A stretch of DNA of 11,201 nt from GCA-003244245 sp035997545. Lineage in GTDB: Bacteria; Actinomycetota; Actinomycetes; Mycobacteriales; Pseudonocardiaceae. This document shows, one piece after another, positions 5,087 to 11,201 of this stretch (the stretch's first letter is position 1; the number at the start of each line of letters is the position of its first letter). The stretch covers positions 1-11,201 of the forward strand of contig DASYIL010000046.1 in NCBI GenBank assembly GCA_035997545.1. The letters run 5' to 3'. The notes under the pieces were generated by a model that saw nothing but the letters and a program-made list of their open reading frames with translations, made no database searches and was not told the origin of the DNA. The position numbers and the translations under genes were made by a program.

Positions 5087-7216
5087 ATGCCCATCGATAC
5101 CAATGCTGAGATCCTCGCGCTGCGAACCGTGCTCAGGGATCTCGTGGCGCTTTCCGCTATGCCGACGGCGTGGGTCGGTAGGGAACCGGCTGCCGTGGCT
5201 GCCGGACTTGCCGACGCGCTGATCGGATTGTTGCCGCTTAATTTTGTTTTCGTCCGTTTGTGCGTTCCCAGTGTCGCTGGCGGAGTCGACGCCACGCGGG
5301 GGAACGCATGGAAGACGTTCCCGAAATGGCTGGAAAGTCATCTCGCCAAGAACAGTCGGTTCTCGGTAAAGGAGATCATTCCCGACGTCGACGGTGGCGT
5401 CGAGCCATGCTGCGGTGTTGCCATTCCCATCGGTGTCAATGCCGAGGGTGGTGTGGTTGCTGCGGCCAGTGATCGCATCAACTTTCCCACCGAGATTGAC
5501 CAGCTCCTGCTTAGCCTTGCGGCGAATCACGCCGCGACAGCATTTCAGAGCGCACGCCTCATCCACGAGCGCGCGAGGGTCGAAGAAGAGCTTCGCAAAG
5601 CCCGAAACGAGCTCGAGCTGAAGGTGGTTGAGCGGACAGCCGAATTACGAAGAAGCGAAGCCTACCTGTCCGAGGCGCAGAGACTGACCCATACAGGCAC
5701 TGCTGCTCTGAACGGCGCCACCGGAGAGCTAACCCACTCCTCCGATGAACACTCCCGCTTGTACGGCTTCGATCCTCAACAAGGAGTCCCCGCATTCGAA
5801 GAGTTTCGCCAACGCGTTCATCCGGAAGACCGTGCGAGGTGGACCGAAGCGCTCGAGAGAGGAATCTGTGAAGCGGCAAGCGTCGAAGGGGAGTTCCGGA
5901 TCGTTCCTCCCGGCGGCCCGCTGAAACACCTCCGAGCAATCGTGCATCCCGTCTTCACCGCGTCGGACAAGCTCGAGGAATTCGTGGGCACCGTCGTGGA
6001 TGTGACCGAGCGCAAGCGTGCTGAGGAAGAACACCAGGCGCAGCTATGGTTCCTCGAAAGCATGGACGGGATCGACCGCGCCATCCAAGGGACCAGCGAC
6101 CTCGAGCAGATGATCAGCGATGTTCTCGATGTCGCGCTGGTGACCTTCAGATGCGATCGAGCGTGGCTGGTCTATCCCTGTGATCCCGAAGTTGACTCCC
6201 ACCGAGTGCGAATGGAGCGTACGCGACCGGAATACATCGGCGCCTTCGGCGCCGGCGTGGACATCCCGAACGAACCGGGGGTCACCAACGTCTTCCGCAG
6301 CGTGCTGGCCTCGACCGGTCCGGTGCGATTCGACCCCGAATCAGACTGCGCGCTTCCGTCACACTCGGCGCAGCGTTTCAGCATCAAATCCATGATCGCG
6401 ATGGCTGTTCACCCCAAGGTAGACAAACCCTACATGTTCGGGCTGCACCAGTGCTCTCACCCCCGGGTCTGGACGCCCCCGGAGGAACGGCTGTTCCACG
6501 AGATCGGACGGCGGCTGGCCGACGCGCTGGACACGCTGTTGATGTTTCGTAACCTGCGCGAAAGCGAGCGCAAGCTCGAGAGCAGCCGGGCCGAGCTCGC
6601 CGCCTCGCGGGCGCGGATCGTCACCACCGCAGACCAGACACGGCGCCAGATCGAGCGGGATCTGCACGATGGAGTGCAACAGCGGCTCGTCTCACTCGCG
6701 CTCCAACAACGCAGTGCGCAGGAGATGGTCCCGCCCGAACTGCGCGAGTTACAGGCGCAATTGTCCCAAGTGGTAGACGGACTGACTGGCGCGGTGGACG
6801 AACTGCAGGAGATCTCCCGCGGCATCCACCCGGCCATCCTCACCCAGGGCGGCCTCGCGCCCGCCCTCAAGACACTTGCCCGCCGGTCAACCGTCCCCGT
6901 CGAACTGGAGGTGCGCGCCGAGACGCGGCTGCCTGAGCCGGTAGAAGTGGCCGTCTATTACGTCGTGTCAGAAGCACTCACGAACACCGCCAAGCACGCG
7001 CACGCCTCCGCGGTGCACGTCACCGTCGAAGCGCGTAACGGTGTCCTCAAGCTCTCCATCCGCGACGATGGCTCCGGAGGGGCCGACCCAACACGCGGTT
7101 CCGGACTCATAGGCCTCACCGACCGCGTCGACGCGCTCGGAGGGAAAATCGCAGTGGCCAGCCCCATCGGACAGGGAACGACGCTGCTTATCACGCTTCC
7201 CATCGAAGAAGGCTAA
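5087..7216 (+). CDS. Soluble GAF-PAS-GAF sensor histidine kinase (HisKA_3/NarL type)
   Basis: This 709-residue kinase has no signal peptide or membrane helix, so it senses inside the cell. The order is: an N-terminal GAF-like domain (about 30-158), a coiled coil (159-190) ending VVERTAELRRSE, a PAS domain with PAC end FVGTVVDVTERKRAEEE (about 195-315), a second GAF domain (about 330-485), and a coiled coil (487-510). The HisKA_3 dimerisation domain follows, with the phosphoacceptor His527 in RRQIERDLHDGVQQRL, then a HATPase_c domain (about 615-707) with N box SEALTNTAKHAHAS, G1 box DDGSGGAD, G2-like GSGLIGLTDRVDALGG and GQGTTLLITLP. All catalytic motifs are present. CC at 108-109 and C356/C365-type cysteines could be redox or ligand sites, but this is not shown. 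The ATG directly follows the MEDS stop and has no own Shine-Dalgarno, which supports coupling. Kinases of this class normally pair with a NarL-type regulator; the one directly downstream is broken. Confidence 0.92.
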   Translation: MPIDTNAEILALRTVLRDLVALSAMPTAWVGREPAAVAAGLADALIGLLPLNFVFVRLCVPSVAGGVDATRGNAWKTFPKWLESHLAKNSRFSVKEIIPDVDGGVEPCCGVAIPIGVNAEGGVVAAASDRINFPTEIDQLLLSLAANHAATAFQSARLIHERARVEEELRKARNELELKVVERTAELRRSEAYLSEAQRLTHTGTAALNGATGELTHSSDEHSRLYGFDPQQGVPAFEEFRQRVHPEDRARWTEALERGICEAASVEGEFRIVPPGGPLKHLRAIVHPVFTASDKLEEFVGTVVDVTERKRAEEEHQAQLWFLESMDGIDRAIQGTSDLEQMISDVLDVALVTFRCDRAWLVYPCDPEVDSHRVRMERTRPEYIGAFGAGVDIPNEPGVTNVFRSVLASTGPVRFDPESDCALPSHSAQRFSIKSMIAMAVHPKVDKPYMFGLHQCSHPRVWTPPEERLFHEIGRRLADALDTLLMFRNLRESERKLESSRAELAASRARIVTTADQTRRQIERDLHDGVQQRLVSLALQQRSAQEMVPPELRELQAQLSQVVDGLTGAVDELQEISRGIHPAILTQGGLAPALKTLARRSTVPVELEVRAETRLPEPVEVAVYYVVSEALTNTAKHAHASAVHVTVEARNGVLKLSIRDDGSGGADPTRGSGLIGLTDRVDALGGKIAVASPIGQGTTLLITLPIEEG

Positions 7217-7224
7217 TCGCGCAT

Positions 7225-7236
7225 CCCCGGCCGGGG
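7225..7236 (+). terminator. Possible terminator hairpin after the kinase gene
   Basis: CCCC-GGCC-GGGG forms a short, very stable hairpin nine bases past the kinase stop, and a second GC palindrome cgcccgggcg lies at 7251-7260. There is no U-tract. Position makes a terminator plausible, but chance GC palindromes are common at this base composition. Confidence 0.3.
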
Positions 7237-7305
7237 CTCTGCCATGCCCGCGCCCGGGCGTCGACACCGCGCGGTGCTCAGCTCCGACTAATTCACGGAA
7301 AGGAT

Positions 7306-7336
7306 GCTGTTCAGCGGGCGCCGCCCGCTGAACAGC
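7306..7336. repeat. Perfect palindrome with 15-bp arms and a 1-base centre
   Basis: gctgttcagcgggcg (7306-7320) and its exact reverse complement (7322-7336) flank a single C. It lies inside the DyP-peroxidase fragment on the minus strand, where it encodes RLFSGRRPLN, and 90 bases past the kinase stop. It could serve as a bidirectional terminator, be a binding site, or be a by-product of rearrangement. Confidence 0.8.
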
Positions 7337-7440
7337 CGATCCCAGGCCTGCGATCCGACGCCGACGACGCAACTCAGCTTGCCGTCCGGCACCCGGAAAC
7401 CGACCGACCGCTGAAGACCCGCCAAGCCGGACAGCAGCTC
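7315..7440 (-). pseudogene. DyP-type peroxidase fragment
   Basis: On the minus strand about 42 residues read ELLSGLAGLQRSVGFRVPDG and KLSCVVGVGSQAWDRLFSGR followed by RP. DyP-type haem peroxidases have in their N-terminal ferredoxin-like half the pattern GLxRSVGFRxPDxxLxCVVGIGSDAWDRLFGxPRP, so the match is specific. The haem-ligand histidine and the GxxDG catalytic loop are not present. The piece is cut on its upstream side exactly where the plus-strand response-regulator fragment begins (about 7441) and on its other side within the palindrome at 7306-7336. It is too short for any function. Strand and position suggest insertion or deletion debris rather than a gene start. Confidence 0.7.
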
Positions 7441-7443
7441 GCG

Positions 7444-7856
7444 GGCATCTTGGTGCTGTCGGCGTATGCCGAGATTGAGCATGCGATGGAGTTGCTGGCC
7501 ATTGGCCGGGGGGTCGGCTATCTGCTCAAAAGCCGGGTCGCTGACGTGGCGGAGTTCGTTGAGACGCTCGAGCGCATCGCCAAGGGTGCTTCGGTGGTGG
7601 ATCCGGCGCTGGTGCAGGAGCTGGTATCAGCGCGCCGGCGCGATGATCCGCTGGCGGTGCTCAGCGCACGGGAACGGGAGGTGCTGGCGCTGATGGCCGA
7701 GGGACGCTCCAATGCCGGCATCGGCGGTAGGCTGTGGGTACCGAGGGGACGGTGGAAAAGCACGTGGGCAGCATTTTGGCCAAGCTGCGTATCCTGGAGA
7801 CCGACGACGATGACCGTCGGGTGCTGGCGGTGGTCACCTTCCTGGAGGCCCGCTGA
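7444..7856 (+). pseudogene. NarL/LuxR response regulator, truncated and frameshifted
   Basis: The remaining protein starts at GILVLSAYAEIEHAMELLA, the end of a receiver domain (S of VLSAY takes the place of the conserved Thr/Ser; K of YLLKSRV is the conserved lysine), and continues through a linker to LSAREREVLALMAEG, the start of the LuxR helix-turn-helix. At about 7739 the frame shifts: GTACCGAG stands where GTA ACC GAG is expected, so one A appears lost. The next frame completes the domain with TEGTVEKHVGSILAKLRILE, then RRVLAVVTFLEAR and a TGA at 7854-7856. The first 80 or so residues with the phosphoacceptor aspartate are missing. It would be the natural partner of the kinase upstream by gene order, but it cannot be phosphorylated. 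Its end overlaps the converging single-domain regulator by 23 bases. Confidence 0.82.
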
Positions 7857-8244
7857 CCGGATCCACCGGGTGGCCGTCGCCGTGGCTGGTGATCAGGGTG
7901 CGCATGGCATCGGCTGACAACGCGGTCTTGGGCAGGAAACCGACCACTGGGCTGGCCGCGATCAGGTCGGTGTAGTCCTGCTCGGCGTAGGTTGAGATCA
8001 GGATCATCCGGGTGCGCGCCAGGCTGGCTTCTCGGGACAGTCGCCGGGCCAGATCGAAGCCGCTCTCCCCACCGAGGTTGATGTCGAGCAGGGCGATGTC
8101 CGGCCGCAGCTGGGTGGCTTGCTGGAGGGCCTCAGCACTGGTCGACGCCACGCCGACGACCCTGATCCCCTGGCGTTCCAGCAGGCCACGTGCGGCATCC
8201 AGGAAGTGAGGGCTGTCATCAACGATGAGACAGCGCAGCGTCAT
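7834..8244 (-). CDS. Single-domain (CheY-like) response regulator
   Basis: This 136-residue protein is a complete receiver domain with nothing attached. It has the acidic pair D9-D10 in CLIVDDSPHF, the phosphoacceptor D54 in ALLDINLGGESG, S84/T85 in LISTYAEQD and K106 in GFLPKTAL. After helix 5 only a short tail, GHPVDPVSGPPGR, follows. No output domain is present, so it must act by protein contact or as a phosphate carrier or sink. The ATG at 8244 is chosen because it directly precedes the first beta strand (TLRCLIVDD); a GTG immediately in front (8247) is in frame too. It lies 57 bases downstream of the hydroxyacid dehydrogenase on the same strand and may be co-transcribed. It is the only intact receiver in the window and therefore a candidate partner for the kinase at 5087, by inference. 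Confidence 0.9.
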   Translation of the reverse strand: MTLRCLIVDDSPHFLDAARGLLERQGIRVVGVASTSAEALQQATQLRPDIALLDINLGGESGFDLARRLSREASLARTRMILISTYAEQDYTDLIAASPVVGFLPKTALSADAMRTLITSHGDGHPVDPVSGPPGR

Positions 8245-8300
8245 CACACCAGGATCGCACCGCGGCTGCCGGGGCGCCTTGCGGGCAGCATGGCCGCGTG

Positions 8301-9167
8301 TCATGTCAAGACGGTCGTCGCCGGGCCGTGGTAGAGCTTGGTCACGGTGGCGATGTCGGCGTCATCCAGACCTGACGCCGCCGCTTTTTCATAGAGCTGC
8401 TGCACCACCTGGGCTGCCGGCAGCTCAACATTGGCCCCTCGAGCGATGTCGAGTGCCAAGCCGGCATCCTTGGCGCCCAGCACGGTGGTCCACCATCCCT
8501 CCTGCGAGCCGGTCAGCACGTCCTCGAACCGGTTCTTCAACCCAGGAGCCACCACGGGGCTGGTGCCTAGCAGGTCCCGCAGTTGGTCATCCGAGAGACC
8601 TCCCGAGCGGCCAACGGCAAACGATTCAGCCAAGGCAATCACCTGCGACAGCAGCAACAGGTTGGTTGCCAGCTTCGCGGTGATGGCCAGCGGCGCGGTG
8701 TCATATCGCCGGATGGCGTCCGACAGCGACGATAGGACGGGTTGCAGGCGGTCTACGACGCCAGCGTTGCCACCAGCGAGGAACACCGCCTGGCCCGCCC
8801 GCACCGCGACGGGGCTGCCGACGACGGGCATCGCGAGGAATCGCGCGGGGAAGGTCTCGGCTAGCTCTCCGCTGAGCTTCGGCGACACCGTCGAGCAGTC
8901 AACATAGATGCTCTTCGCCCTGATCGACGACCAAAGCTCACCCAACGCCACTGCCCGGACCGCGTCGTCGTTGGCCAGCATGGTGACCGCGACATCGACA
9001 CCGTCCACGGCATCGGCGACACTTTGCGCTTCCCGGGCGCCCGCGGACACAACCTCGCCGGCCTTGCCCTTCGAGCGGTTCCACACCGCCACCCGGTGGC
9101 CACCCTCAAGCAGCCTTGCGGCGAGCGCACGCCCCATCCGTCCCATGCCCAACACTGCGACGTCCAT
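8301..9167 (-). CDS. NAD(P)-dependent beta-hydroxyacid dehydrogenase (3-hydroxyisobutyrate dehydrogenase family)
   Basis: The 288-residue protein has the N-terminal Rossmann motif VAVLGMGRMGRALA (3-16) with the NRSKGK specificity loop (30-35); the arginine and serine after the asparagine suggest NADP use. It also has CSTVSP (91-96), the substrate loop MPVVGSPVAVRAGQ (113-126) in place of the usual DAPVSGG, and the catalytic Lys165 in AKLATNLLLLSQVIALAES with Asn169. The second, all-helical domain carries GAKDAGLALDIARG (231-244). All catalytic positions of the family are present. Substrates in the family range from 3-hydroxyisobutyrate and tartronate semialdehyde to succinic semialdehyde; the right one cannot be chosen. 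Imine reductases, which resemble this fold, lack the lysine, so they are excluded. ATG 9167 has GAGGAGG five bases ahead; the open frame upstream to 9461 shows no homology and is not included. Confidence 0.9.
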   Translation of the reverse strand: MDVAVLGMGRMGRALAARLLEGGHRVAVWNRSKGKAGEVVSAGAREAQSVADAVDGVDVAVTMLANDDAVRAVALGELWSSIRAKSIYVDCSTVSPKLSGELAETFPARFLAMPVVGSPVAVRAGQAVFLAGGNAGVVDRLQPVLSSLSDAIRRYDTAPLAITAKLATNLLLLSQVIALAESFAVGRSGGLSDDQLRDLLGTSPVVAPGLKNRFEDVLTGSQEGWWTTVLGAKDAGLALDIARGANVELPAAQVVQQLYEKAAASGLDDADIATVTKLYHGPATTVLT

Positions 9168-9582
9168 CCCAGCCTCCTCGATCACTGCCGTGCCGTTCCG
9201 AGTCCGACCGCCCGGTGGACACGGACGGCGTCGTCGAGCATCGTCTTCACTCAACAAGACCCATGCCTTTGAGATTGCCCCTTGCGCGATCGTCTGTCTG
9301 CGACGCCAGCATCCAGTTGGGCTTCCTGTTGGTTGCAGTCCCGAGGTGCCTGGTAGCCGCACCGACGTGATCCCGCTCTTCGCCGACCCGCGCCACCGTG
9401 GACGATCATTCCCGGCATTATCGGAGTTTGAGATCATCGGCCCGCTCGCGGAGACATCCACCCAGAAGGGCCCGTGGGTTCGGACGGCAGATCACCGAGG
9501 CGGTCCCGCGCGCCGCCTAGTCCTTCATGATCGTCTCGGCCAACCTGTCGGCTCCTCCACGTCGAGCCCTTCGCCCGGTAGA
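9168..9582. other. Gap between hydroxyacid dehydrogenase and MFS remnant
   Basis: About 415 bases without a recognised gene. It carries the upstream region of the minus-strand dehydrogenase, including a motif at 9321-9361 that recurs at 10840-10879. Open frames on both strands cross it but look like shadows. Close to 9525 the minus strand reads ADRLAETIMKD before a TAG, which could be the last residues of a lost gene but is too short to assign. Confidence 0.4.
9321..9361 (-). repeat. 41-bp motif, copy A (upstream of hydroxyacid dehydrogenase)
   Basis: On the minus strand it reads tgcggctaccaggcacctcg and then ggactgcaacc plus ten more bases. It matches 10840-10879 on the same strand at about 80 percent with a one-base gap. 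It ends some 154 bases before the dehydrogenase start, in a position fit for a regulator site. The factor is unknown. Confidence 0.5.
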
Positions 9583-10586
9583 TCAGCGCCAGTTGTCAGG
9601 TCTGCCGCAGGCGGGCCGAGTTCGTGCGCGCCAGGCGACGACCGTGGCCACCGCAGCTGCCAGACCGCCGGCCAGCATGGCGGCGCGGTCACCGACGGCG
9701 CCGGCCACTTCGCCGCCGTTGACCACCTCGGCCACGGCGGGAAGCAGCGCCGCACCAATCGCCGCCCCAATCTGCCGGCTGGTGTTGATCACTCCGCCGA
9801 CCAGGCCCTGGTCGTCGTTTGGCTGGGCAGCCGCAGCAGGTTCGCGCGGATCAGCGGATCGGGGTGACGGCTCTCCACGAAAGCGAAGCCAACCGTCGCC
9901 GACACGGCTAGCAACAGCGTGGCCACGACGGCCGGGGATAACCAACCCAGGACATCGCCCTGCGCCACGGCGAACACCACCGCGGCCACCGCGATCGTGA
10001 CGAGCAGCGCGCCACCGGCATCCAGGCGCGGCCGGCCGGGCCCGCGCGCATGGCGCGACTCGGGCAACAGCTTCGGCGCCGCCAGCACGGCGGCCACACC
10101 GACCGGTACGTTCACCAGGAACACGCTGCGCCAGCTGAAGAACTCCACCAGCACTCCGCCCAGGACCAGACCGGACACAAACCCGATCGAGGCCGTCGCG
10201 CCGTACATGCCCAAAGCGCGCGTCCGCGCCGAACCTTCGGCGAAGCCTGTGGTGATTAGGGACAGCGCGGCGGGAGCGACGAGCGCGGCCCCGATACCCT
10301 GCCCAGCCCGCGAGGTCACCAGCAACAGGGGATCCTGTGCCAGGCCGCCAGCAAGCAACGCGGCCGTAAAGACCACCATCCCGGTAATGAACACGCGGCG
10401 GCGACCGAACAAGTCGGCGGCGCGCCCGCCCAAGATCAGGAGCCCGCCGAAGGTGATCGCGTACCCGGTAACCACCCATTGCACCGAAGATGACGGAAAT
10501 CCGAACTCCTGCTGGATGGATGGCAGCGCCACATTCACGATGCTGAAGTCCAGCACGACCATGAAGGCTGCCACCAGGATGAGCAC
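9583..10586 (-). pseudogene. DHA2-type MFS drug-efflux transporter with internal deletion and frameshift
   Basis: The first 250 residues are a normal N-terminal half of a 14-helix DHA2 transporter. They include helix 1 FMVVLDFSIVNVALPSIQ, motif A GRAADLFGRRRVF after helix 2, helix 4/5 motif C-like GLVLGGVLVEFFSWRSVFLV, and the family's HPDPLIRANLLR after helix 8. Instead of helices 9-12, sequence jumps near 9812-9838 into another frame that reads GLVGGVINTSRQIGAAIG and LLPAVAEVVNGG, which is the region before the last helix. About 140-150 residues are therefore missing, and the frame-b product ends early at 9789 (WSAE). Such a protein cannot form a full transporter. The GTG at 10586 is the first usable start; the in-frame stop TAG at 10626-10628 sits where an ATG would be expected in front of TTAAHRGHHGLGL. 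Confidence 0.85.
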
Positions 10587-10952
10587 CAGGCCTAGCCCGT
10601 GATGCCCGCGGTGTGCCGCCGTGGTCTACGGTGCGGATTCGGGCCCGGTGCGCGAGGTGGCTGGCGACGCAGCGGTGTCCGGTGAGGGGGAAGTCTCTGG
10701 CAGTGCGTGGGTCCACCCCAGGCGGTGCCAGGAGATGGTCGTGGATGGTATCAGGTAAACCAATCGGTGGGATAGCTCGATCGGCGCGGTTTCAAGAGTG
10801 GGTTCGCAGTTGCCGGTCAGTGCGGTGGCACGCCCCTACGCTTGCCGTCGGTTGCGTCCCGAAGTTCCTGCTAGCCGCAATTATCGTCGGCCGCCACGCG
10901 GCACGCTCCGGCGTATCGAGTCGGACCTGGCGTGTAGGCCCTCGCTGTGGTA
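10587..10952. other. Gap between divergent MFS remnant and aquaporin
   Basis: No gene is recognised. It holds the former upstream region of the MFS gene, the motif at 10840-10879, and leads into the aquaporin leader repeat at 10953. Open frames on the minus strand (10600-10740) are arginine-rich and look non-coding. Confidence 0.4.
10840..10879 (-). repeat. 40-bp motif, copy B (between MFS remnant and aquaporin)
   Basis: On the minus strand it reads tgcggctagcaggaacttcg and continues ggacgcaacc plus ten bases. It matches 9321-9361. It lies 254 bases before the MFS start and 188 bases before the oppositely directed aquaporin start, so either gene could be the target if it is a control site. 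Confidence 0.5.
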
Positions 10953-11069
10953 GCGGCACGGAGGCATGTTGCAGCTGGCGGGTATGCAAAGACTCCAGCC
11001 GGCCGGGAGTGCAGATGGGCGTTGGCCCTGACGACATGTGCCTGCTGCGAGGCGAATCTGGACGTCATG
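10953..11069 (+). repeat. Aquaporin leader repeat, copy 2 (native position)
   Basis: Counterpart of 4063-4179 (opposite strand), 99 of 117 positions identical without gaps. It runs right up to and includes the aquaporin ATG. A short stem, GCTGG (10974-10978) with CCAGC (10995-10999), encloses a loop containing ggtatgcaaaga; the stem and loop are kept in both copies. The region could hold the promoter (a tatgca -10-like box in the loop) or a structured leader. The end reads gacgtcatggacgtcatc, a near-tandem repeat overlapping the start codon. Confidence 0.8.
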
Positions 11070-11201
11070 GACGTCATCAGGCACACAGATGCTCCTCCAG
11101 AAGGCTCCCCGGTAGCCGCGGCGGTGGTCCCTGCCGCCGCTGTCGCTGGCCGGAAGTACGCCGTCGAGCTCATCGGGACGTTCTTCCTCGTCTTCACGAT
11201 C
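11067..11201 (+). CDS. Aquaporin / MIP-family channel, N-terminal part (runs off the window)
   Basis: The 45 residues visible have a proline/alanine-rich cytoplasmic tail (MDVIRHTDAPPEGSP and on) and then RKYAVELIGTFFLVFTI, the first membrane helix of MIP channels, whose E-x-x-GTFFLVF pattern is the family signature of helix 1. The pore motifs (two NPA boxes) and the selectivity filter lie beyond the window, so water channel versus glycerol facilitator cannot be told. ATG 11067 is supported because the repeat that forms its leader is conserved exactly up to it and because MDVI...APP also appears in the decayed copy at 4065. A GAGG lies 14 bases ahead, a rather long spacing. Confidence 0.85.
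   Translation, partial: MDVIRHTDAPPEGSPVAAAVVPAAAVAGRKYAVELIGTFFLVFTI

Noticed and set aside
9168..9461. N-terminal extension of the hydroxyacid dehydrogenase (open frame from 9461)
   Set aside because: The family starts at the MDVAVLGMG strand, GAGGAGG lies just before ATG 9167, and the extension looks non-coding.
9525..9582. C-terminus of a lost gene (ADRLAETIMKD on the minus strand)
   Set aside because: It looks protein-like but is only about eleven residues and directly follows the MFS stop in the same frame; cannot be assigned.
8908..9867. 319-residue plus-strand open frame
   Set aside because: It runs antisense to the dehydrogenase start, an intergenic gap and the MFS remnant; its sequence is R/P/S-rich with no family features.
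10953..11069. Known riboswitch in the aquaporin leader
   Set aside because: I compared it from memory with ydaO/c-di-AMP, cobalamin and ykkC-type patterns and saw none of their conserved cores; only a weak 5-bp stem is present.
1..11201. tRNA, rRNA, CRISPR arrays, prophage or toxin-antitoxin genes
   Set aside because: No cloverleaf-type sequences, regularly spaced repeats, phage structural genes or toxin-antitoxin pairs were seen on either strand.

Overview
The window is high-GC DNA from an actinomycete. Support for this comes from strong G/C third-position bias, F420-type enzymes (a Ddn-family nitroreductase and an LLM-class oxidoreductase remnant), actinobacterial-style large LuxR regulators, and a DHA2-type MFS transporter. 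It is probably Pseudonocardiales or Mycobacteriales, but the genus cannot be fixed from sequence alone.

Layout. 1-1849 is a patchwork of broken genes around one intact gene. It holds the middle of a large LuxR/ATPase regulator cut at about 456, an intact Ddn-family oxidoreductase (465-902, minus), the N-terminus of another LuxR/ATPase regulator with a frameshift (1099-1412), and the 3' end of an ISL3-family insertion sequence (to about 1849). 1850-2281 (minus) is the frameshifted C-terminus of an LLM-class oxidoreductase that abuts the IS end. 2426-3874 (minus) is an intact glucose-6-phosphate dehydrogenase (zwf). 3974-4179 (minus) is a decayed copy of the leader and first codons of the aquaporin gene that starts at 11067.

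4433-7216 (plus) is a tightly coupled pair: a stand-alone MEDS (DcmR-type) sensor protein and a soluble histidine kinase with GAF-like, PAS, GAF, HisKA_3 and HATPase domains. They sit behind a recognisable sigma-70-type promoter, and stop and start codons abut (TAAATG). Downstream is more debris: a DyP-peroxidase fragment (minus, 7315-7440) joined to a NarL/LuxR response-regulator fragment (plus, 7444-7856) that has lost most of its receiver domain and carries a frameshift. Facing it is an intact single-domain (CheY-like) response regulator (7834-8244, minus), preceded by an intact beta-hydroxyacid dehydrogenase (8301-9167, minus). 9583-10586 (minus) is an MFS drug-efflux-type gene with a large internal deletion and frameshift. 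The window ends inside the first membrane helix of an aquaporin/MIP channel (11067 onward, plus).

How it works together. The intact genes give a redox and carbon side (zwf, hydroxyacid dehydrogenase, F420-type oxidoreductase), a water/polyol channel, and a cytoplasmic signalling module (MEDS protein, histidine kinase, lone receiver). The receiver is a plausible partner of the kinase because the NarL-type regulator downstream of the kinase is broken; this is inference. The main character of the region is decay: at least eight truncated or frameshifted pieces lie between intact genes, and one IS end marks a likely agent. The most notable hidden structure is the diverged inverted duplication of the aquaporin leader upstream of zwf (99 of 117 positions identical without gaps by hand count), which suggests zwf may have inherited the aquaporin promoter region. 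I did not find a convincing wholly new system.
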